Shown one piece after another: positions 6,241 to 12,146 of a stretch of 12,146 nucleotides of DNA; the first letter of the stretch is position 1, and each line of letters starts with the position of its first letter. Position numbers and translations under genes: made by a program. Source of the stretch: Spirochaetota bacterium (GTDB taxonomy: Bacteria; Spirochaetota; Leptospiria; Turneriellales; Turneriellaceae). A model generated the notes under the pieces. It ran no database searches and was not told the DNA's origin. It worked only from the letters and a program-made list of their open reading frames with translations. Location of the stretch: assembly GCA_963205035.1 (NCBI GenBank), contig CAUJII010000022.1, positions 1-12,146 on the forward strand, in the 5' to 3' direction.

Positions 6241-7677
6241 ATGAATAAGCTCAAGTTTTCCTCGTGGAAAGATGTCTTGGAATTTGCTAAAAAGAACGCG
6301 GTTCTCTTTTATGATTTTCGTTTTTCAGATATCGTTGGCGCATGGCACCATGTTTCCTACCATATCGACGCAATAGACGAAGCGGCATTTCAAAGCCTGC
6401 CATTCGATGCGAGCTCGATTGCAAAATGGCAACCGATCCACCGTTCCGACATGCAGCTCATTCCCGATTGGGAAGGCGCATTCTTAGACCCTTTCACCGC
6501 AGACAAGACGCTTGTCCTTTTTTGCGATGTCTTCGACATTTACAAGAACCAACCGTATGAAAAATGCCCGCGCTCGATTGCGAAGAAAGCTCTCGGCTAT
6601 TTGAATGAGACCGGGCTCGGCGATGTTGCATACTTCGGGCCCGAGAACGAATTTTTTATCTTCGACTCCATCCGCGTGCGCGACGATATCAACTGCCAGT
6701 ATTATGAAATCGACTCGAACGAGGGTTCGTGGAACACCGCCACAGCGAGTGGCAGCGCGGGGCATAACTTAGGCCACCGCCCCGGCACAAAGGGCGGGTA
6801 CTTTCCCGTTTCGCCACGCGACTCGCAAGTCGACATCCGCGCTGAGATTGTAAAAACTCTGCAAGAAGTCGGAATCGAGACTTTCGTTGTTCACCACGAA
6901 GTTGCGCAAGCACAAGGCGAGGTAGGAATCAAGTTCGGGACGCTCATCGAAGCGGCGGATAACGTGCAAAAACTCAAGTACGTTGTGAAGAATGTCGCAA
7001 AGCGCCACGGCAAGACGGCAACGTTCATGCCCAAACCGCTCTTCGGCGACAACGGCAGCGGCATGCACGTTCACCAATCGATTTGGAAAAACGGCAAGAA
7101 CACTTTTGCGGGTAGTGAATACCAAGGTTTGAGCGAGACGGCTCTCCATTATATCGGTGGAGTTCTTAAATACGCGCGCGCGATTGCAGCTTTTTCCAAC
7201 GCGTCGACAAATTCGTACAAGCGGTTAATTCCCGGTTTCGAGGCGCCTTCGATTCTCACCTACTCTGCGCAGAACCGCTCGGCGTCCTGCCGCATTCCGT
7301 TTGTTTCGGGAGAAAAAGCAAAACGCGTGGAGTTCCGTTTTCCCGATTCGACGGCGAATCCTTATCTTTGTTTTTCAGCGATGCTCATGGCGGGACTTAA
7401 AGGCGTCAAAGACAAAATCGACCCGGGCGAACCACGAGAAGAAGACCTCTTCGAGTTGACTCTCGACGAGATCCGCGAAAAGGGAATCCAGCAAATGCCG
7501 CACACGTTGCGCGAAGCCGTCGAGACGATGCTCTCTCAGCGCGGCGTGTTTGAAGAGGGGAATGTCTTTACGAAGGAATTTGTCGACACTTACAAAGAGC
7601 TCAAGTTTGAAACAGAAATCTGGCCGTGGGAAGCGCGCCCGCATCCTTTTGAGTTTCTCTCGACGTATAGCTGTTAA
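6241..7677 (+). CDS. glnA: Glutamine synthetase, class I-beta type
   Basis: The enzyme joins ammonia to glutamate using ATP, the main route of ammonium assimilation; class I enzymes are cytoplasmic dodecamers. The 478-residue length is normal. Visible family marks are the flexible-loop region with Asp56 (PFDASSIAKW), metal ligands Glu135 and Glu137 (FGPENEFF), His276/His278 (NGSGMHVHQS), IPGFEAP at 330-336, NRSASCRIP at 345-353 and FRFPD at 365-369. The stretch at about 150-180 (NEGSWNTATASGS and HRPGTKGGYFPV) corresponds to the insertion that marks the I-beta class. I-beta enzymes are usually adenylylated on a Tyr in an NLYDL motif; here the aligned sequence is DLFEL with Phe404, so that switch appears absent. 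There is no clear ribosome binding site before the ATG. The gene converges on isocitrate dehydrogenase, whose pathway supplies 2-oxoglutarate. Confidence 0.97.
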   Translation: MNKLKFSSWKDVLEFAKKNAVLFYDFRFSDIVGAWHHVSYHIDAIDEAAFQSLPFDASSIAKWQPIHRSDMQLIPDWEGAFLDPFTADKTLVLFCDVFDIYKNQPYEKCPRSIAKKALGYLNETGLGDVAYFGPENEFFIFDSIRVRDDINCQYYEIDSNEGSWNTATASGSAGHNLGHRPGTKGGYFPVSPRDSQVDIRAEIVKTLQEVGIETFVVHHEVAQAQGEVGIKFGTLIEAADNVQKLKYVVKNVAKRHGKTATFMPKPLFGDNGSGMHVHQSIWKNGKNTFAGSEYQGLSETALHYIGGVLKYARAIAAFSNASTNSYKRLIPGFEAPSILTYSAQNRSASCRIPFVSGEKAKRVEFRFPDSTANPYLCFSAMLMAGLKGVKDKIDPGEPREEDLFELTLDEIREKGIQQMPHTLREAVETMLSQRGVFEEGNVFTKEFVDTYKELKFETEIWPWEARPHPFEFLSTYSC

Positions 7678-7690
7678 GGCGCAGCCACTC

Positions 7691-7709
7691 GATGCGAGGG
7701 ACGCGCATC
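7691..7709. terminator. Possible shared terminator hairpin between glnA and isocitrate dehydrogenase
   Basis: GATGCG (7691-7696) and CGCATC (7704-7709) form a 6-bp GC-rich stem with a 7-base loop in the 54-nt gap between two converging genes. There is no run of T on either side, so it is not a classical intrinsic terminator. The position, shared by two gene ends, is the main argument. Confidence 0.35.
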
Positions 7710-7731
7710 AACTCAATACGTCCGCGCACGC

Positions 7732-9963
7732 TTAACGCAAGGCGTCGATAATTGCATTCAACGTTTGACTCGGACGCATCGCCTTTTCGGTCTTCGCGTC
7801 GTCGGGGTGGTAGTAGCCCCCCATGTCAACGGGGTGACCCTGCGCGTCGATGAGTTCTTTATCAATTTTCGCCGCATTCTCTTCGAGCGCTTTCGCAACC
7901 GGCGTAAACTTAGCTTTTAGATCTGCGTCTTTTTCTTGAGCCGCAAGAGCCTTGGCCCAATAAAGCGCGAAGTAAAAGTGGCTGCCACGGTTGTCGATTT
8001 CTCCCACCTTGCGCGCTGGCGATTTATTGTTCTCTAAAACTTGCTCGAAGCCCAAATCTAAAGTGTCTGCCAACACTTGCGCTTTGGGATTTTTGAACGT
8101 TTGCGCCAAATGTTCAAGAGAAACTCCCAGCGCCAAAAACTCGCCTGTCGAATCCCAACGCAATGATCCTTCTTCTTGAAACTGCTGCACATGTTTCGGT
8201 GCCGAGCCACCGGCTCCAGTTTCAAAGAGACCTCCGCCTTTGAGAAGCGGTACAATCGAAAGCATTTTCGCGCTTGTATTGAGTTCTAAAATAGGAAAGA
8301 GGTCCGTGAGGTAGTCGCGCATGACGTTGCCGGTCACCGAAATGGTGTCCTTCCCCGCTTTGACGCGCTCCAAAGTAAAACGCATGGCGTCGTCGAGCGA
8401 GAGTATTTTTATTTCAAGCCCTGTTGTGTCGTGGTCTTTGAGGTATTTTTCTACCTTAGCGATCATCTGCGCATCGTGCGCACGCGCTTTGTTGAGCCAG
8501 AAGACTGCCGGAGTGCGCGTTGCACGCGCACGAGAGACAGCCAGTTTAACCCAATCGCGTATCGGTTCGTCTTTCGCTTGGCAAGCGCGCCAAATATCGT
8601 TTTTCTCGACCGAGTGTTCGAGAAGCACATTGCCTTGCAAATCGACAATGCGGATTATACCGTCGCCGGGCGCCAGAAAAGTTTTGTCGTGCGACCCGTA
8701 TTCCTCGGCCTTTTGCGCCATGAGCCCGACGTTTGCGACGTTACCCATTGTGCTCGGATCAAACGCGCCGTTTTGCCGGCAAAAATCGAAGCCCACTTGA
8801 TAGAACGTTGCATACGATGTATCGGGAATCACCGTCTTGCATTCGTGCAGTTTGCCGTCGGGCCCCCACATCTGCCCCGAGTTGCGGATGACGACTGGCA
8901 TCGAAGCGTCGATGATGACATCGTTGCCTGCGTGCAGGTTCGTAATCCCCTTATCGGAATCGACCATCGCAAGCGGTGGTCTCGTCTTGTAAACTGCCTC
9001 GATATCCGCTTCGACGGCGCGCCTTTTGTCCTCTGGCAAATTTTTTAGTTTGAGGTATAAATCCCCCATACCTAAGTCGGCGCTAATGCCCAGCTCGTCG
9101 AAAAGCTCAGCGTGTTTTGTGAATACGTCTTTGAAATAGACCGACACAAAATGACCGAAGATGACGGGGTCTGAAACCTTCATCATCGTCGCTTTGAGGT
9201 GTACTGAAAAAAGGAGTCCCTTTGCTTTTGCGTCTTCGATTTCTTTTTCGATGAATACGCGGAGTGCTTTCGCACTCATCAATGTCGCATCGAGAATCTC
9301 TGCTTCTTGTAACGACAATTTTTCTTTGAGAACTGTCTTCTTGCCCGACTTGTCTTCAAAGACAATCTGCGCTTCGGTCGCCTTTCCCAGTGTAATCGAT
9401 TTCTCGTTGTGAAAAAAATCGTTCGCACCCATGTGAGCGACTTCGGCTTTGCAATCTTTGCTCCACGCGCCCAATTTATGCGGGTGCTTCTGCGCGTATT
9501 TTTTTACCGAATGCGCGACGCGGCGGTCGGAGTTACCCTCGCGTAACACGGGATTAACTGCGCTCCCCAAAATTTTTGCGTAACGCGCGCGGATTTTCTC
9601 TTCTTCGGCGTCTTTGGGTTCTTCGGGATAATTGGGAATCTTAAAACCTTGGCCTTGGAGTTCTTGGATTGCGGCCTTAAGCTGTGGAATAGACGCGCTG
9701 ATATTCGGGAGTTTGATAATATTGGCTTCGGGGGTGAGAACAATTTTCCCCAAGTATTGCAAACCGTCGGCGACCTTTTGGTTCTCATTCAGGTTTTCGG
9801 GAAAGCCAGCCAAGATGCGGCCCGAAAGTGAAATGTCGCATGTCTCGACGCTCACCCCAGCGGCTTTTGTAAACGCTTGCACAATCGGTAAGAGCGAGTA
9901 CGTTGCAAGTGCGGGAGCTTCGTCAATTTTTGTCCAGATAATTTTTGCAGAATTTTCAGCCAT
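7732..9963 (-). CDS. icd: Monomeric NADP-dependent isocitrate dehydrogenase
   Basis: The enzyme oxidatively decarboxylates isocitrate to 2-oxoglutarate with NADP in the TCA cycle. At 743 residues it matches the monomeric family (about 740) and not the dimeric enzyme (about 415). From the ATG at 9963, Ser134, Asn137, Arg141 and Arg147 (in GSAVNPVLREGNSDRR) keep exactly the spacing I recall for isocitrate-binding Ser132, Asn135, Arg139 and Arg145 of the Azotobacter vinelandii enzyme. Other family blocks are GITNLHAGNDVIIDASMP, GQMWGPDGKLHECKTVIPD, TMGNVANVGLMAQKAEEYGS and GGSAPKHVQQ...LRWDS, the last belonging to the NADP site. The frame is open further upstream to 10065, but that 34-residue extension is unlike the family and runs into the inverted repeat, so I reject it. 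No ribosome binding site is visible; TATTAC lies 5 nt before the ATG. It is divergent from the RND gene. Confidence 0.96.
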   Translation of the reverse strand: MAENSAKIIWTKIDEAPALATYSLLPIVQAFTKAAGVSVETCDISLSGRILAGFPENLNENQKVADGLQYLGKIVLTPEANIIKLPNISASIPQLKAAIQELQGQGFKIPNYPEEPKDAEEEKIRARYAKILGSAVNPVLREGNSDRRVAHSVKKYAQKHPHKLGAWSKDCKAEVAHMGANDFFHNEKSITLGKATEAQIVFEDKSGKKTVLKEKLSLQEAEILDATLMSAKALRVFIEKEIEDAKAKGLLFSVHLKATMMKVSDPVIFGHFVSVYFKDVFTKHAELFDELGISADLGMGDLYLKLKNLPEDKRRAVEADIEAVYKTRPPLAMVDSDKGITNLHAGNDVIIDASMPVVIRNSGQMWGPDGKLHECKTVIPDTSYATFYQVGFDFCRQNGAFDPSTMGNVANVGLMAQKAEEYGSHDKTFLAPGDGIIRIVDLQGNVLLEHSVEKNDIWRACQAKDEPIRDWVKLAVSRARATRTPAVFWLNKARAHDAQMIAKVEKYLKDHDTTGLEIKILSLDDAMRFTLERVKAGKDTISVTGNVMRDYLTDLFPILELNTSAKMLSIVPLLKGGGLFETGAGGSAPKHVQQFQEEGSLRWDSTGEFLALGVSLEHLAQTFKNPKAQVLADTLDLGFEQVLENNKSPARKVGEIDNRGSHFYFALYWAKALAAQEKDADLKAKFTPVAKALEENAAKIDKELIDAQGHPVDMGGYYHPDDAKTEKAMRPSQTLNAIIDALR

Positions 9964-10256
9964 AGCGAGTAATATGCTGAGAGCGAGATACTCCGTCAAT
10001 GAAGAGCCTGTGCGGGAACTCGTGCAAACGATGAGAAACGACAATTTTTTCTGCGAAAAGAACACGCGTTGCTGGAAGAAACAGCAAATCAGCGCGAATT
10101 CCGGGCGTCTGCGGCCGCATGTCGAGCGAATCGGAACGATTTGCGGGAGAATTTGCGCTGATTAGCGTGGGCTTGGCGCAGAAAAAATTGTACCAATGAG
10201 TTCCCGCACAGGCTCTGAAGAGAGAGTAACGTAAACTCAAAACCACTTTACTCGCT
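9964..10256. repeat. Large imperfect inverted repeat filling the icd/RND intergenic region
   Basis: Three paired blocks form the core. AGAGCCTGTGCGGGAACTC (10003-10021) is the exact reverse complement of 10198-10216 (19 bp). ACAATTTTTTCTGCG (10041-10055) pairs exactly with 10177-10191 (15 bp). The block at 10086-10100 pairs with 10149-10163 with one mismatch (15 bp). Farther out, AGCGAGTAA (9964-9972) pairs with TTACTCGCT (10248-10256), lying 30 and 31 nt from the core ends, so the symmetry probably covers 293 nt. The centre (10101-10148) holds a smaller hairpin, CGAATCG-GAA-CGATTTG. The left end abuts the icd start codon and the right end lies 37 nt before the RND start. No convincing target-site duplication is visible. 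It could be a MITE-like palindromic element or an old inverted duplication of an upstream regulatory region. No protein gene is supported in this gap. Confidence 0.85.
10069..10086. repeat. Hairpin present in only one arm of the inverted repeat
   Basis: TTGCTG (10069-10074) and CAGCAA (10081-10086) form a 6-bp stem around GAAGAA. When the two arms of the surrounding inverted repeat are aligned, this stretch has no partner: on the other arm the flanking blocks (CACGC and AATCAGCGC) are separated by a single base. It therefore looks like a small hairpin gained in the left arm or lost from the right. Confidence 0.55.
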
Positions 10257-10293
10257 GACTCAAAGTTCCTCTTAAACTTAAAAGAACTCTCGA

Positions 10294-12146
10294 ATGAACC
10301 TCATTGCAACCTCCATCATACGCCCCGTATTTGCCTGGATACTCATGTCGGCTCTCATCATCTTCGGTGCGATTGCCGCTACCAAATTGGGAGTAAGCCA
10401 ACTCCCCGACATTGACTTCCCGATCTTGAGCGTGAGTGTGACCTACGAAGGCGCAACGCCCGAAGTCGTCGAATCGACGCTCCTTATTCCCATGGAAGAG
10501 CGGCTCTTGGGGATTGAAGGGCTCAAAGAAATGCGCGCCAATGCCCGGCAAGGTTCGGGACGTATTGTGTTGGAGCTAGACATTAAACGCGACATCGATG
10601 TGGCGCTCCAAGAAGTGCAAGCGGCTTTGAGCCAGCTACGCATGCCGATTGGAATCGACCCTCCCATCATCACAAAGACAAACCCAGAAGACACCCCTTT
10701 CATGTACGTCGGAGTTTTCTCTGAAAAGCCGCTGCACGATATTTTGGTTTGGGCAGACCTTTTTCTGCTCGACCAGTTCCGCTTTATTCCTGGCATCGGC
10801 GAAGCGTCGATCGCGGGTTACCCCGAGCGCAACTTGCGCGTCTGGCCAGACCTCGCCAAGATGCGACGCTATGACATCACAGTCTCAGACCTCGTGAGCG
10901 CGGTTGAAACGCAGCACATCGAAAGCACGGCAGGCCAGTTCATCAAAGGCAAAGAAGAGCTCCGCGTGCGTTGGATGGGCGAAGCCGCGACAGCCAAAGA
11001 ACTCTCGCGTATCCGTATCTTAAAGCGCGGCAGTGAAACAATTTATGCGCCGAGTGCGACTGTTCGCATTGGCGATGTGGCGCGGGTTGAAGATTCCTTA
11101 AGCGATCAAAGGCGTATCGCCCGCGTCGACGGCACAGATTTGAACGGTATTAGCATCGGCATAAGAAAACAACGCGGTCAAAATGAAGTCGCGCTCGCAG
11201 ATGCGGTGAACAAGAAAATTGCAGAGCTACAAACCCAACTTCCCGAGGGATATAAGCTCCGCGTCAACGCCGATTTCTCTCGTTCGACAAAACAGACGGT
11301 ACACACAACATACGAAAAGCTCATCGTCGCAGGGCTTGTCACAATCCTCATTTGTTTTGCGTTTTTGGGCAGTTGGCAAGCGGCTGTCAATATTATCTTC
11401 TCGATACCGACTTCGATTGTGGGCACATTCCTCATTGTGTACTTTGCAAACTTCACGTTGAACCTCTTTACACTCTTAGCGTTGACGCTCGCGATTTCGA
11501 TCGTTGTCGACGACGCGATTATGCTTCTTGAGAACATCATGCGGCACTACCACATGGGGAAAAGCGCTGCACAAGCCTCTTACGACGGCGCGATGGAAAT
11601 TCTGCCTGCGGCGAGTGCTGCGACCTTGGCCGTCATCGCAGTCTTCTTGCCTGTCGTCGTCATGGATGGAATCATCGGTAAATTTTTCTTTCAATTCGGT
11701 GTCGTCATGTCTGCGGCTGTTCTTCTCTCTCTCGTCGAAGCGGTTACCATTACTCCAATGCGTACAGCCGCCTTCTTGAGCGCAACCCCAAAGGCCGGAA
11801 AACTCGAACTCTATCTCGAACGCAAGTTTGAAGAGTTAGGAAAATTCTACGCGCGATTTCTCGAAAAGATTTTGCATCTACCGAAGCTCGTTACCGTCGT
11901 CTCACTCGCTATTTTCGGCCTTTCGATGATTCTTATATTTCATGTTAGGCAAGAATTTGTTCCTCTGCAAGACCAGGACTATATCATTTTTAGCGGCCAA
12001 GCGCCGCCGGGTTCTTCGCTTCCCTATACCATCGACAAGGCACGCGCCTTTGAAAAGATTGTAAAAGAACGTAGCGAAGTCGATGGTTTCATGACGAGTG
12101 CGGGCGCGGGCGGGCCAGCGGCAGAAATCAACCAATTCATGATGTT
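10294..12146 (+). CDS. RND-family efflux pump inner-membrane subunit, C-terminal part outside window
   Basis: The reading frame stays open for 617 codons to the window edge and covers about 60% of a typical 1,030-residue AcrB/MdtB-like (HAE1) transporter. Such pumps are inner-membrane proton antiporters that work with a periplasmic adaptor and a TolC-type channel to export drugs or other compounds. The N-terminal helix (about 11-30) is followed by a porter domain with the expected QLPDIDFP and EVQAALSQLR blocks, then helices at about 342-360, 366-386, 390-412, 437-460 and 470-490. The proton-relay pair Asp406-Asp407 (IVVDDAIMLLEN) matches AcrB Asp407-Asp408. A second half begins at about 531 with another helix, then RQEFVPLQDQDY. 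No adaptor gene precedes it; the upstream neighbour is divergent icd, so adaptor and channel would lie downstream or elsewhere. The ATG has only a weak AAAGAA upstream. Substrate cannot be told. Confidence 0.95.
   Translation, partial: MNLIATSIIRPVFAWILMSALIIFGAIAATKLGVSQLPDIDFPILSVSVTYEGATPEVVESTLLIPMEERLLGIEGLKEMRANARQGSGRIVLELDIKRDIDVALQEVQAALSQLRMPIGIDPPIITKTNPEDTPFMYVGVFSEKPLHDILVWADLFLLDQFRFIPGIGEASIAGYPERNLRVWPDLAKMRRYDITVSDLVSAVETQHIESTAGQFIKGKEELRVRWMGEAATAKELSRIRILKRGSETIYAPSATVRIGDVARVEDSLSDQRRIARVDGTDLNGISIGIRKQRGQNEVALADAVNKKIAELQTQLPEGYKLRVNADFSRSTKQTVHTTYEKLIVAGLVTILICFAFLGSWQAAVNIIFSIPTSIVGTFLIVYFANFTLNLFTLLALTLAISIVVDDAIMLLENIMRHYHMGKSAAQASYDGAMEILPAASAATLAVIAVFLPVVVMDGIIGKFFFQFGVVMSAAVLLSLVEAVTITPMRTAAFLSATPKAGKLELYLERKFEELGKFYARFLEKILHLPKLVTVVSLAIFGLSMILIFHVRQEFVPLQDQDYIIFSGQAPPGSSLPYTIDKARAFEKIVKERSEVDGFMTSAGAGGPAAEINQFMM

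Noticed and set aside
10045..10050. T6 run in the left arm (and A6 in the right) as intrinsic terminators
   Set aside because: No gene ends here; both flanking genes start here, and the T-run is inside a paired block, not after a GC-rich stem.
9964..10065. In-frame upstream extension of icd adding 34 residues (start at 10065)
   Set aside because: The ATG at 9963 gives the normal length and N-terminus of the monomeric family; the extension is read from the inverted-repeat arm and looks non-coding.
9998..10222. Target-site duplication flanking the inverted repeat
   Set aside because: Only a 2-base GA could be matched beside the 19-bp core ends and nothing beside the outer 9-mers; too short to claim insertion.
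9956..10246. 96-codon open frame on the minus strand across the intergenic region
   Set aside because: It runs through both arms of the inverted repeat, overlaps the icd start out of frame and resembles no protein family.
10265..10287. Imperfect palindrome GTTC...GAAC ahead of the RND start as an operator
   Set aside because: Only 7 of 11 positions pair and the sequence is A/T-rich, so chance explains it.

Overview
The window looks like chromosomal DNA from a motile Gram-negative bacterium of roughly 50% G+C. It carries a chemotaxis operon with a flagellar-type promoter, glutamine synthetase, a monomeric isocitrate dehydrogenase and the start of an RND efflux pump. A free-living spirochaete of the Leptospira/Turneriella kind would fit the mix, but nothing in the sequence settles the lineage and this is a weak inference.

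Left half (1-5522, minus strand): one tightly packed chemotaxis operon read right to left. It encodes a small STAS-like protein, CheA, CheW, a complete Aer-like PAS chemoreceptor, and a second Aer-like receptor cut by the window edge. Junctions are 1-nt and 4-nt overlaps, then 7-nt and 10-nt gaps. A candidate sigma-28 promoter lies at 5623-5650. Receptor, coupling protein and kinase are all present; CheR and CheB are not in the window, and the only CheY-like protein is the divergent receiver gene.

Middle (5761-7677, plus strand): a single-domain response regulator, then a class I-beta glutamine synthetase 42 nt downstream. The synthetase has Phe where the adenylylation Tyr is expected. It converges on a minus-strand NADP-type monomeric isocitrate dehydrogenase (7732-9963), with only 54 nt and a small hairpin between them. 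The two enzymes sit on either side of the 2-oxoglutarate/glutamate/glutamine node.

Right end (9964-12146): the isocitrate dehydrogenase gene is divergent from an RND transporter gene that runs off the window. The 330-nt region between them is the most unusual part of the window. It holds a large imperfect inverted repeat with a perfect 19-bp block, two 15-bp blocks and outer 9-bp blocks in nearly symmetric positions. As a result each of the two divergent genes is preceded by the same modules in the same order and orientation. It could be a palindromic (MITE-like) element or a duplicated regulatory module; the sequence alone does not decide.
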